A stretch of 9,088 nt of DNA from Actinomycetota bacterium (GCA_019241805.1 JAFAWL010000077.1:1-9088); one strand, 5' to 3'. Positions 1 through 6,323 are shown, numbered from the stretch's first letter. The notes: a model not told the origin generated them from the letters alone. A program made the numbers and translations.

Positions 1-230
1 AGAGCGCCATCACGGCTGAAGGACAGCAGCGCCAGTGCCTCGAACCGGCTGAACGTGATCCCGAACGGCCGCAGCAGTCCGTCGAGCTTCGCGATCAGGA
101 TCTGCTGCGCTCGCATGATCGAGGTAACCGCCCGCATGGAGGAGTACACGCCCTCGGGCTCGTCGGGCCAGTGTCGACGCCAGAGCAGCGACGCCCGGTC
201 GATCGGGTCGAACGGTAGCGGTTTGGACAC
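1..230 (-). CDS. MarR-family transcriptional regulator (N-terminal part, cut by window edge)
   Basis: The gene is read from a GTG at 230-228 and runs off the left edge, so only about 76 N-terminal residues are visible. The segment RAQQILIAKLDGLL, followed by LRPFGITFSRFEALALLSFSRDGA, is the usual MarR pattern: a long dimerisation helix, then '(L)xxxGLTxxxFxALxxL', leading into the winged helix-turn-helix, which lies outside the window. MarR proteins are dimeric DNA-binding repressors or activators that often respond to small aromatic or acyl ligands and often control the divergent gene. The next gene starts 38 bases away in the opposite direction and encodes glutaryl-CoA dehydrogenase, so control of that gene is a reasonable inference. 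No Shine-Dalgarno sequence precedes the GTG, but a TACTCT -10-like hexamer (minus strand, 243-238) is correctly placed for a leaderless transcript. The effector is unknown. Confidence 0.82.
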   Translation of the reverse strand, partial: MSKPLPFDPIDRASLLWRRHWPDEPEGVYSSMRAVTSIMRAQQILIAKLDGLLRPFGITFSRFEALALLSFSRDGA

Positions 231-235
231 GTGTC
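226..235. promoter_or_regulatory. Perfect 10-bp palindrome at the start of the MarR gene (candidate operator)
   Basis: GACACGTGTC is a perfect palindrome overlapping the GTG start of the MarR-family gene, in the short gap before the divergent dehydrogenase. MarR proteins commonly bind short palindromes over their own promoter and the divergent one. This placement would let bound protein block both. Function is inferred from position only, and MarR sites are usually longer than 10 bp. Confidence 0.35.
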
Positions 236-237
236 GG

Positions 238-261
238 AGAGTAATCGCCCCGGCGTACCGT
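238..261. promoter_or_regulatory. Back-to-back candidate -10 elements of the divergent MarR/dehydrogenase pair
   Basis: On the minus strand TACTCT (243-238) ends 7 bases before the GTG at 230. On the plus strand TACCGT (256-261) ends 7 bases before the ATG at 269. Both fit TAnnnT, and both are at the distance expected if transcription starts at the first base of the start codon, which is common in actinobacteria. Neither gene has a convincing Shine-Dalgarno sequence, which agrees with leaderless mRNAs. No strong -35 is visible for either. Confidence 0.35.
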
Positions 262-268
262 GCGCTGC

Positions 269-1441
269 ATGACCGACGCCCTCGATCGACTCGATCTGCT
301 CGAGCTCGATGCCGACCTGGAGGAGGAAAACCGGCTACTGCGCGACACCGTCCGAAAATTCGCCGACGATCGACTGCGCCCGAACATCCGCGACTGGTTC
401 GAGGCCGGTGAACTGCCGGCACGTGAGCTCGCCGAGGAGTTCGGCGCGCTGGGCGTCCTCGGCATGCACCTGGAGGGTTACGGCTGCTCCGGCGCGAGCT
501 CGACCCAGTACGGGATCGTCTGTGCCGAGATCGAGGCCGTCGACTCGGGTCTGCGTTCGCTGGTCAGCGTGCAGGGATCGCTGGCGATGTACGCCATCCG
601 CGCGTTCGGCAGCGAGGAGCAACGACAGCGATGGCTGCCGCCGATGGCAGCGGGGCGGGCGCTCGGGTGCTTCGGCCTCACCGAACCGGACGCAGGGTCC
701 GATCCCGGCTCGATGCGCACCTACGCCCGCCGCGACGGCGAGGACTGGATCCTGCACGGAAGCAAGATGTGGATTACCAACGGCTCGGTCGCCGACGTCG
801 CCGTCGTCTGGGCGCGCACCGACGACGGCGTACAGGGATTCCTCGTCGAACGCGGCACTGCTGGCTTCACCACGACCGATGTGCATCACAAGCTGTCCCT
901 GCGCGCGTCGGTGACCAGCCAACTCAGCTTCGACGACGTGCGTCTTCCGTCCGACGCGGTGCTGCCCTCGGCCGAAGGACTACGGGCCGCGCTCAGCTGC
1001 CTGACCGAGGCCCGGTTCGGCATCGTCTGGGGCGTGACAGGAGCGGCCCGCGACGCCTTGGCAGCGACGCTGGACTACGCCGGAACCCGGACGCAGTTCG
1101 GTCGCCCGATCGCGGGCTTTCAACTGACCCAACGCAAGCTGGCCGAGCTAGCAGTGTCGCTCGGCCAGTCCCAGCTGGTTGCACGCCGCCTGGGCCAACT
1201 GAAAGACAGCGGCCGGATTCGTCCGCACCAAGTCAGCTTCGGCAAGTTCGCCAACGTCAAGGCAGCGCTGGAGATCTGCCGGGAGGCCCGCTCGATCTTG
1301 GGCGGCAGCGGGATCACCACGGAATACCCGGTGCTGCGGCACGCGGTGAATCTCGAGACCGTCTTCACCTATGAGGGCACGCATGAGGTGCACACTCTGG
1401 TGCTCGGGGCCCAGCTGACCGGACTAGATGCCTACCGCTGA
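269..1441 (+). CDS. gcdH: Glutaryl-CoA dehydrogenase (acyl-CoA dehydrogenase family)
   Basis: The product is a 390-residue FAD enzyme that oxidises and decarboxylates glutaryl-CoA to crotonyl-CoA in lysine and tryptophan breakdown, passing electrons to electron-transfer flavoprotein. The whole length follows the glutaryl-CoA dehydrogenase pattern: EGYGCSGASS (69-78), then VDSGLRSLVSVQGSL with Arg96 and Ser100 matching the residues that hold the glutaryl carboxylate in the human enzyme, GCFGLTEPDAGSDP (133-146) and KMWITNGSVADVAVVWAR near 166-183. The C-terminal FAD and active-site region has RTQFGRPIAGFQLTQRKLA, ILGGSGITTEY and NLETVFTYEGTHEVHTLVLG, where Glu369 of YEGTH is the expected catalytic base. 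I chose ATG 269 over the in-frame GTG at 260 because neither has a ribosome site and a TACCGT -10 fits a leaderless start at 269. It is divergent from a MarR-type regulator. A related short-chain acyl-CoA dehydrogenase is possible but less likely given the Arg/Ser pair. Confidence 0.92.
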   Translation: MTDALDRLDLLELDADLEEENRLLRDTVRKFADDRLRPNIRDWFEAGELPARELAEEFGALGVLGMHLEGYGCSGASSTQYGIVCAEIEAVDSGLRSLVSVQGSLAMYAIRAFGSEEQRQRWLPPMAAGRALGCFGLTEPDAGSDPGSMRTYARRDGEDWILHGSKMWITNGSVADVAVVWARTDDGVQGFLVERGTAGFTTTDVHHKLSLRASVTSQLSFDDVRLPSDAVLPSAEGLRAALSCLTEARFGIVWGVTGAARDALAATLDYAGTRTQFGRPIAGFQLTQRKLAELAVSLGQSQLVARRLGQLKDSGRIRPHQVSFGKFANVKAALEICREARSILGGSGITTEYPVLRHAVNLETVFTYEGTHEVHTLVLGAQLTGLDAYR

Positions 1442-1477
1442 AGCCCCATCGGCGGGCGCAGTCGCGAGATTTCGGGT

Positions 1478-1482
1478 AGGAG
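1478..1482 (+). promoter_or_regulatory. Ribosome binding site of the DUF2127 gene
   Basis: AGGAG lies 7 bases before the ATG at 1490 and fixes that start. It sits in the loop of a possible weak hairpin formed by GGGT (1474-1477) and ACCC (1486-1489), too short to claim regulation. Confidence 0.7.
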
Positions 1483-1489
1483 CTAACCC

Positions 1490-2401
1490 ATGGACTGGGA
1501 CCTGCGGACCTGTTCGCGCAAGGGACACCTGACCTATGCCGCGGACGAGCCGCAGTTTCGGGTCCGGCTCGAAGCGAGCACGCCGATGGGTGAAGCCTGG
1601 CGTTGCCTGCGTTGCGGCGCCTACGTACTCGGTCCCCCGTCGGATTCGGGGCCGGCCGCCGACGCTCCGGTGTTGTTGCGCGGCAAGGCATTGCGATCGG
1701 CGTTCATCTTGCGGTTGCTCGCGATCGAGCGCTGGGTGCGTGGCATCATCATCATCCTGCTCGGAATCGCCGTGTGGCGCTTCCGCAGCACGCAGGTCAG
1801 CCTCAAGCAGTTGTTCAATCGCGACCTCAGCGCGCTCCAGCCGTTCTTCAGGCAGATCAATTTCAACGTCTCCGACTCCGGCACGATCAGGGCGATCGAC
1901 AATGCGCTCAACGCCCGCGAGTCGACGCTCACCGTCGTCGCGGTCGGGCTGCTCGGCTACGGCGCCCTTCAGGTCCTCGAGGGCATCGGCCTATGGTCAC
2001 TGCGGCGATGGGGCGAGTACGTCGCGGTCGTCGGGACGTCGATCTTCCTGCCGCTGGAGATCTACGAGCTCACCGAGAAGATCACCGCCCTGCGCGTGAT
2101 CGCGTTCGTCGTGAACGTCGCGGCCGTGGTGTATCTGGTCGTATCGAAGCGGCTGTTCGGCGTCCGCGGTGGCGGCGCGGCCTACGAGCGGGCCCAGCAC
2201 GAGGCGTCGCTTTTGGAGGTTGAGCAGTCCAGCGGAACGCCCGGATCGGGCAGCGATGCTCAGGCGCCCGCGTCGGGTCGCGATGCGCCGGGGGCGCCGG
2301 AAACCGGCGTTCGCGACAGCGATCTCACCGCCCCGCCCGACCGATCCGGCTCCCACGGCGCCCCGGCGCCCGCCCCCGGTTCCGGCCACTCGCGCCCCTA
2401 G
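1490..2401 (+). CDS. DUF2127 integral membrane protein with N-terminal zinc-finger-like segment
   Basis: This is a 303-residue protein of unknown function. Residues 1-50 are soluble and carry Cys8, His13, Cys39 and Cys42 (CSRKGH, then CLRCGAYVLG), a spacing that could bind one zinc. The middle is a DUF2127-type membrane domain with about four hydrophobic segments near 72-96, 147-169, 176-191 and 201-219. It includes the family-like stretches IERWVRGIIIILLGI, ALQVLEGIGLWSLRRWGEY and LPLEIYEL. A polar loop of about 50 residues lies between the first two spans. The tail from about 228 is Ala/Pro/Gly/Ser-rich and looks disordered. The gene starts 48 bases after the dehydrogenase on the same strand with its own strong ribosome site, so co-transcription is possible but not shown. 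The DUF2127 assignment rests on recalled family features, and the zinc site is inferred from residue spacing. Confidence 0.83.
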   Translation: MDWDLRTCSRKGHLTYAADEPQFRVRLEASTPMGEAWRCLRCGAYVLGPPSDSGPAADAPVLLRGKALRSAFILRLLAIERWVRGIIIILLGIAVWRFRSTQVSLKQLFNRDLSALQPFFRQINFNVSDSGTIRAIDNALNARESTLTVVAVGLLGYGALQVLEGIGLWSLRRWGEYVAVVGTSIFLPLEIYELTEKITALRVIAFVVNVAAVVYLVVSKRLFGVRGGGAAYERAQHEASLLEVEQSSGTPGSGSDAQAPASGRDAPGAPETGVRDSDLTAPPDRSGSHGAPAPAPGSGHSRP

Positions 2402-2512
2402 TAGGACCCAGGTCACGTCGCGCCGATCGTCCAATGTGAATTCCTCGTTTGCTTTCGCTTCCAAGGTCTGGCAGTGTTAAGCAAACGTAAAGGACAGCGG
2501 GCGAGCGACCCC

Positions 2513-2517
2513 GGAGG
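2513..2517 (+). promoter_or_regulatory. Ribosome binding site that decides the start of the Pro/Ala-rich membrane protein
   Basis: GGAGG lies 4 bases before GTG 2522, a short but workable spacing. The longer reading from GTG 2474 has no comparable site, so the gene is annotated from 2522. Confidence 0.55.
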
Positions 2518-2521
2518 CATC

Positions 2522-3706
2522 GTGAGCGACCACCGAGCAATGGCGCACGGCCATGGCTCTGTCAGCGCGGTCGAACTGATCGAGCGACACCGTGCCGAGG
2601 CTGCAGCAACCGTTCCCGCTCATGACTTCGCCCTCCAGGTCGCGGCCGTCCCGGCCCCAATGACTCCGGCCGTCCCCGCCCCAATGACTCCGGCCGTCCC
2701 GGCCCCAATGACTCCCGCCGTCCCGGCCCAGCCGATGCCTGGTTTGCCGGCCCAGATCGTCACCACCGCGCCGGCCCCTGGTCTCGCCGCCGCTGGCTCT
2801 CACCGCATCGCCGGCGCCGAGGCACGACCGGTCACGGCATCGGCCGGCCCGTTGAAATCCGCGAGCCCCGAGGATGTCGCCTCGATCTGGGCACCTGGAC
2901 GCTCGTCGACTCACACAACGCCGACTACCGGCGCCTCGATCTCGCCCTACGCCTCGGTGTGGAAGGGTCCTTCGACGCCACCGGCCATCCCGTCCGCCGC
3001 CGCCGCTTTCACCTCGACCGGCTGGCTACCGCAGCCGGGGCCGGGCGGGGCCGGTTGGGGTGCCGGGGGCGAGTGGCTGCCCCGCAGCCCCGGTGCCGGC
3101 GGGTCGACGGCCCGGCGCACGGCCGCGATCATGGCGGCCGCGATCGTCGTCATCGGCGGCGGCGCGTTCGGCGCGATCAAATACCTCGGCGGACAAACCT
3201 CAGCGCACCACACGGTGGCCGTACCCGGTCACGCCAGTGGCTTCGTCGCGCGGACCGATGACGCCAGCCGGGCCGCCGTGGCTCAGTTGGAAAGCATGCT
3301 GAAGACCGCCGGGGCGAACTCCGGCAATTCCTTCGAGACCGAGCTGACCAGCCAGGCCCAAGTCGGGATCTATTCGGCTCCTGGGGCACCCGCGGGCCAG
3401 CCGAGCGTCGTGCTCATGGCCTTCGATCTGAACAAGGCTCCGCTGATCCGGGCCGGGGTCGCGACCAACGGCGCCGACGACGTGGTCGCCGACGGCATGG
3501 CCGGTACGGGCGCGCAGAACGTGCACCCGGTTGATTCGGGCAGCCTCGGCGGCGCTATGTCGTGTGGCTCGATGGGTGGTGACGGCACGTCGGTATGCGC
3601 GTGGGTCGACGACTCCAGCGTCGGCCTCGTCATGCTCGCGCCCTCGATTCCGGCCGCCTCGGTTGCGACGGTCGCCCAAAACTTCCGGACGGCGACCGAG
3701 CACTGA
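2522..3706 (+). CDS. Single-pass membrane protein with Pro/Ala-rich cytoplasmic region and exported C-terminal domain, function unknown
   Basis: I do not recognise a characterised family. From GTG 2522 the protein has 394 residues. An N-terminal segment (SVSAVELIERHR near 13-24) is followed by a long low-complexity Ala/Pro/Ser/Gly region to about residue 195. This region contains three exact repeats of VPAPMTPA (43-66) and a partial fourth. A single hydrophobic helix, IMAAAIVVIGGGAFGAIKYL near 203-222, is preceded by Arg-Arg, so by the positive-inside rule the N-terminus is cytoplasmic and the last ~170 residues are outside. The exported part has two cysteines, Cys348 and Cys359, in CGSMGGDGTSVCAWVDDSSVGLV, which could form a disulfide. 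Similar C-x(n)-CAWxD-G motifs occur in hypothetical actinobacterial membrane proteins, by my recollection. An alternative GTG at 2474 would add 16 residues. The gene is convergent with the zinc permease gene, 21 bases away. Confidence 0.83.
   Translation: MSDHRAMAHGHGSVSAVELIERHRAEAAATVPAHDFALQVAAVPAPMTPAVPAPMTPAVPAPMTPAVPAQPMPGLPAQIVTTAPAPGLAAAGSHRIAGAEARPVTASAGPLKSASPEDVASIWAPGRSSTHTTPTTGASISPYASVWKGPSTPPAIPSAAAAFTSTGWLPQPGPGGAGWGAGGEWLPRSPGAGGSTARRTAAIMAAAIVVIGGGAFGAIKYLGGQTSAHHTVAVPGHASGFVARTDDASRAAVAQLESMLKTAGANSGNSFETELTSQAQVGIYSAPGAPAGQPSVVLMAFDLNKAPLIRAGVATNGADDVVADGMAGTGAQNVHPVDSGSLGGAMSCGSMGGDGTSVCAWVDDSSVGLVMLAPSIPAASVATVAQNFRTATEH
2648..2719 (+). repeat. Three tandem copies of a 24-bp in-frame repeat
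   Basis: Units start at 2648, 2672 and 2696 and each encodes VPAPMTPA. The copies differ only at single third-position bases (CCG/CCC). A broken fourth unit follows at 2720 (VPAQPMP). The unit is a multiple of three, so copy-number change would lengthen or shorten the Pro/Ala linker without a frameshift. Confidence 0.95.
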
Positions 3707-3727
3707 CCGAACGACCATGGGGGCGCG

Positions 3728-4561
3728 TCAGGCCAGCAGGATCCGGCCGTCGCGGCGCAACCATCGGTAGGCCCGCGCGAGGGCGTAGCCACCGAAACTG
3801 ATGAAGGTGACGAACACCGTCGGCTTCACGCTGTCGAAAGCGAAACTGAGGATCAGTCCGCCGTCGGCCGCGAGAAGCGCGAGCCCGACCGCAATCGCGG
3901 TCACCCGCAGGGGGTTGGCACTCAACTGCCTGGCTGTAGCCGCAGGGGTCACGGCCAGGCTGAGCACAAGCAGAGTGCCGACCACCTGCGCGGCCTCGGT
4001 CACAGTCAGCGCGAGCACGTAGACGAAGACGAACCCGAGCAGACCTACACGTACGCCTCGGGCTTGGGCAACCTCGGGATCGACAGAGGCGAACAGCAGA
4101 GGCCGGAAGATCACGGCCATGACGACCACGACCAGCGCAGCGATCACACTGAGCACGACCACATCGCGGGTGCTCACCCCGAAGATCTGACCGAACAGGA
4201 TGTTCGTCGCTGCCGTCGCGAAGCCGTGATAGTAGGACAGCAGCAGGACACCGAGGCCGAGACCAACTGCGAGGATCACACCGATCGCCGAGTTGCGTTC
4301 GCGCGGACGGTCGCCGAGCACGCCGATCGCGGTGGCGACGACGAGTGAGCCGATGAGCGCACCGGCGACCGCGTCGCCCGCCACGAGCAGTCCGGCCGCA
4401 GCGCCGGCGAAGGCCAGCTCGGCCGTGCCGTGCACGGCGAAAGCCATGTCGCGGGCGGCGACGAAAGGTCCGACGAGGCCGCTGATGACGGCGATCAGGG
4501 TGGCGGCGATCAGCGCGTGCTGCGCGAACGGCAGTTGGAGGTAGATGCCGATGTCGTTCAT
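3728..4561 (-). CDS. znuB: Zinc-type metal ABC transporter, membrane permease (ABC-3 family)
   Basis: This 277-residue polytopic inner-membrane protein forms the channel of a zinc/manganese-type importer. Hydrophobic segments lie near 15-35, 50-80, 92-112, 133-155, 175-207, 217-240 and 246-265, fitting the ABC-3 (ZnuB/TroC) fold. The segment DPEVAQARGV (161-170) matches the cytoplasmic coupling-helix region ('DxexAxaxGv') that contacts the ATPase, and VVGTLLVLSLAVTPAATARQL (193-213) is the conserved core helix pair. In the usual family motif near the second helix ('gDaLsHaaLpG') this protein instead has MAFAVHGTAELAFAGAAAG (39-57), with Glu48 in place of the His. The ATG overlaps the ATPase stop codon as ATGA, so translation is coupled. 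It is the last gene of the unit. Zinc rather than manganese is inferred from the linked zur gene and Zur boxes. Confidence 0.93.
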   Translation of the reverse strand: MNDIGIYLQLPFAQHALIAATLIAVISGLVGPFVAARDMAFAVHGTAELAFAGAAAGLLVAGDAVAGALIGSLVVATAIGVLGDRPRERNSAIGVILAVGLGLGVLLLSYYHGFATAATNILFGQIFGVSTRDVVVLSVIAALVVVVMAVIFRPLLFASVDPEVAQARGVRVGLLGFVFVYVLALTVTEAAQVVGTLLVLSLAVTPAATARQLSANPLRVTAIAVGLALLAADGGLILSFAFDSVKPTVFVTFISFGGYALARAYRWLRRDGRILLA

Positions 4562-5379
4562 GACTGCGCGTGCTCGTGCAGGTGGTCGGCGCCACCGGGT
4601 TCGCACGTCGCCGAGTCGGCCGCACCGACGACGATCACACGGTCGCGTACCCGCAGCACGTCGATGACCGTGCCGTAGAGATCGGAAAGCCGCTCGCCGG
4701 TCATCACCTCGGCTGGCGTGCCCACCGCCCACCGACCCCCGACGAGGTAGAGCACGCGATCTACCAAAGGCAACACCGGGTTGATCTCGTGCGTGACGAA
4801 GACGACGGCAGTGTCGGCCGAGCGCCGGCGTCGATCGATCAACTCGACGACGCCGCGCTGATGATTCAGATCGAGCGAGAGCAACGGCTCGTCGCACAGA
4901 AGCACCGACGGATCACCCAACAGGGCTTGCGCGATGCGCAGACGCTGCTGCTCGCCACCGGACAGTCGCCCGATCGGATTGTCGGCGAACGACCCGGCAC
5001 CGACTGCCTCGATTGCCGCCTCAACCCGCTGCCGTTCGGCCGCGCGAGCCCAGGGTCGACCGTAGCGATGGCCGCCGGCACCGAGTGCAACCAGATCTCG
5101 ACCACGTATGCCGAGGTCGCCGTCGAAGCCCTTCTGTTGAGGGACGTACCCGACGGCGGGACTTCCGCGACGCGGCTCCTGCCCCGCCACGAGCACCGAT
5201 CCCTCGCTCAGCCGCTGCAGACCGAGTAGAACGCGCAGCAATGAGGTCTTCCCGGCACCGTTCGGGCCCAGGACCGCGACGAACTCGCCCGGGGCGATGT
5301 CGAGACAGAGGCGCGACCATAGCGAGCGGCCACCGACCGAAAGGGTGGCGTCTCGAAGTACGATCGGATCGATGCTCAC
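4558..5379 (-). CDS. znuC: Zinc-type metal ABC transporter, ATP-binding protein
   Basis: The product is a 273-residue cytoplasmic ATPase that drives the importer as a dimer. Visible motifs are Walker A GPNGAGKT (38-45), Q-loop GYVPQQKGFDGD (77-88), ABC signature LSGGEQQR (139-146), Walker B VLLCDEP (159-165) with catalytic Glu164, the D-loop SLDLNHQ, and the H-loop THE with His197. The C-terminal extension after about residue 225 is longer than a minimal ABC domain and ends in a metal-ligand-rich tail: Cys259, then DHLHEH with His266, His268 and His270. It starts with GTG at 5379, which overlaps the substrate-binding-protein stop as GTGA, and its own stop overlaps the permease start as ATGA. 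The three genes therefore form one operon with tight translational coupling. Family assignment is secure. Metal specificity is inferred from neighbours. Confidence 0.94.
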   Translation of the reverse strand: MSIDPIVLRDATLSVGGRSLWSRLCLDIAPGEFVAVLGPNGAGKTSLLRVLLGLQRLSEGSVLVAGQEPRRGSPAVGYVPQQKGFDGDLGIRGRDLVALGAGGHRYGRPWARAAERQRVEAAIEAVGAGSFADNPIGRLSGGEQQRLRIAQALLGDPSVLLCDEPLLSLDLNHQRGVVELIDRRRRSADTAVVFVTHEINPVLPLVDRVLYLVGGRWAVGTPAEVMTGERLSDLYGTVIDVLRVRDRVIVVGAADSATCEPGGADHLHEHAQS

Positions 5380-6284
5380 GTCGTGCCACCGAGTGCGGTG
5401 AGCAGTTCTCGGGCCTGGCGCAGTTGCCAGTCCTGAAAGTCCTTATCCGAGTTCGGCAAAGTCTCGGTCACGCCGACGACGGGCACGCGGCTCCCCATCG
5501 CCAAAGACTTGATCTTTTCGGTCTGGGCGTCGGTGACTTGGGCGTTGTAGAGCAGGACACGCACCGACCGGGACGTGATCGCCGAATCGAACGCGGAGGT
5601 GTCGGCCGCACTGGGATCGTTGCCGTCCTCGATCGAACGCGCGAACGAGGCCGGCGTGCCGAGCCGAAGGCCCGCCGCGTCGACGAGATAGCCGGGCACC
5701 CGCTCAGTGTAGGCGACCGAGGCGCCGGCGTACCGCTCCTTGATAGTGGTGATGACATCGGTTATCGGTAGCAGGGAGGTGGTAAAGCCCTGCGCTCTGG
5801 CGCGAAACGTAGCGGCGTCCTTTTGATCAGCCCGACCGAGCGCGGCGGCAATGGCGTCGGCCACCGCTGGCACGCGGGCGATGTCGTACCAAACATGCGG
5901 GTTGGCGTCGGCGCCGGAGATGCCCATGACCTGGGCCGCCTCGACCACGCGTTGCCGGGCTCCCCCACCGGCCTCGAGCAGCTTGTTCATGAAATCGTCA
6001 TAGCCGAGGCCGTTCATGACGATGACGTCGGCCAGCGCGACGTCCTTGGCGTTGGCGGCGCTGCTCTCATACTCGTGCGGGTCGGCGTTCGGGTCACTGA
6101 GGATGGAAGACACCGCCACATGATCACCGCCGATCTGGGCCACGACATCCCCCCAGAAGTTCTCCGCCGCGACGACACGCAACCGGCCCTTACCGGCTGA
6201 TGAACGAACGCTCGAGCAGGCCCCGGCGATCAGCAGGCCGGCCAATGCGATCGCGGCCAACCTGATCAATGGCAGCCGGCGCAT
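5376..6284 (-). CDS. znuA: Zinc-type metal ABC transporter, substrate-binding lipoprotein (ZnuA/TroA fold)
   Basis: This 302-residue exported metal-binding protein delivers metal to the permease. The N-terminus has Arg residues, a hydrophobic stretch (LAAIALAGLLIAGAC) and a lipobox-like end with Cys23, so it is probably a lipid-anchored lipoprotein. The fold is shown by VVAAENFWGDVVAQIGGD (37-54), LSDPNADPHEYE (62-73) with His70, ADVIVMNGLGYDDF, ANPHVWYD (127-134) with His130, YTERVPGYLVDAAGL (192-206) with Glu194, and GVTETLP (271-277). The likely metal ligands are His70, His130, Glu194 and an acidic residue near 274. No His-rich loop of the classical ZnuA type is present. There is no usable Shine-Dalgarno sequence (AGG is one base from the ATG), but a TTGACT promoter would start transcription at the ATG, so the mRNA is probably leaderless. 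Manganese is an alternative substrate from ligands alone; the Zur box favours zinc. Confidence 0.92.
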   Translation of the reverse strand: MRRLPLIRLAAIALAGLLIAGACSSVRSSAGKGRLRVVAAENFWGDVVAQIGGDHVAVSSILSDPNADPHEYESSAANAKDVALADVIVMNGLGYDDFMNKLLEAGGGARQRVVEAAQVMGISGADANPHVWYDIARVPAVADAIAAALGRADQKDAATFRARAQGFTTSLLPITDVITTIKERYAGASVAYTERVPGYLVDAAGLRLGTPASFARSIEDGNDPSAADTSAFDSAITSRSVRVLLYNAQVTDAQTEKIKSLAMGSRVPVVGVTETLPNSDKDFQDWQLRQARELLTALGGTT

Positions 6285-6321
6285 ACCTGGTATTGAAAAC
6301 CATTCCCAATATCGGAGTCAA
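6285..6321 (-). promoter_or_regulatory. Promoter of the zinc importer operon, probably leaderless
   Basis: On the minus strand there is a near-consensus -35 TTGACT (6321-6316), an 18-base spacer and a -10-like TTCAAT (6297-6292). The start point would fall at about 6285, immediately before the ATG at 6284. The Zur-box-like palindrome occupies the spacer and -10, so bound Zur would exclude RNA polymerase. Elements are seen in the sequence; activity is inferred. Confidence 0.6.
6291..6311. promoter_or_regulatory. Zur box upstream of the zinc importer operon
   Basis: The core TGAAAACCATTCCCA (6294-6308) is a 7-1-7 imperfect inverted repeat of the TGAAAATnATTTTCA type known for actinobacterial Zur. 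Flanks extend it to 21 bp, with TATTG at 6291-6295 and CAATA at 6307-6311. It stands out as A/T-rich in GC-rich DNA. It shares the 10-mer TGAAAACCAT with the site in front of zur. It overlaps the importer promoter, as expected for zinc-dependent repression. Confidence 0.72.
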
Positions 6322-6323
6322 GT

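Noticed and set aside
10..465. A minus-strand open frame spanning the MarR/dehydrogenase divergence
   Set aside because: It is Ser/Arg-rich and antisense to the dehydrogenase. The MarR reading from 230 is in a different frame and has family features.
1474..1489. Hairpin around the DUF2127 ribosome site as an RNA switch
   Set aside because: The stem is only about four pairs with an irregular loop. It is too weak to support regulation.
2474..2521. Longer start for the Pro/Ala-rich membrane protein at GTG 2474
   Set aside because: There is no ribosome site before it, while GTG 2522 has GGAGG upstream. It remains possible.
2402..2521. Terminator or promoter in the 120-base gap before the Pro/Ala-rich protein
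   Set aside because: No stem followed by a T-run was found, and -35/-10 candidates (TTGCTT, TGTTAA) have a 20-base spacer. Only the ribosome site before 2522 is supportable.
2648..2719. CRISPR-like or intergenic repeat array
   Set aside because: Units are contiguous with no spacers and are in frame inside a coding region.
3707..3727. Bidirectional terminator between the convergent genes
   Set aside because: The 21-base gap has no convincing inverted repeat or T-run.
3630..4625. A long open frame on the minus strand overlapping the permease in another frame
   Set aside because: It is rich in Arg/Pro/Gly with no domain, and the permease in the real frame has full family motifs and a coupled start. 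It is a GC-rich shadow frame.
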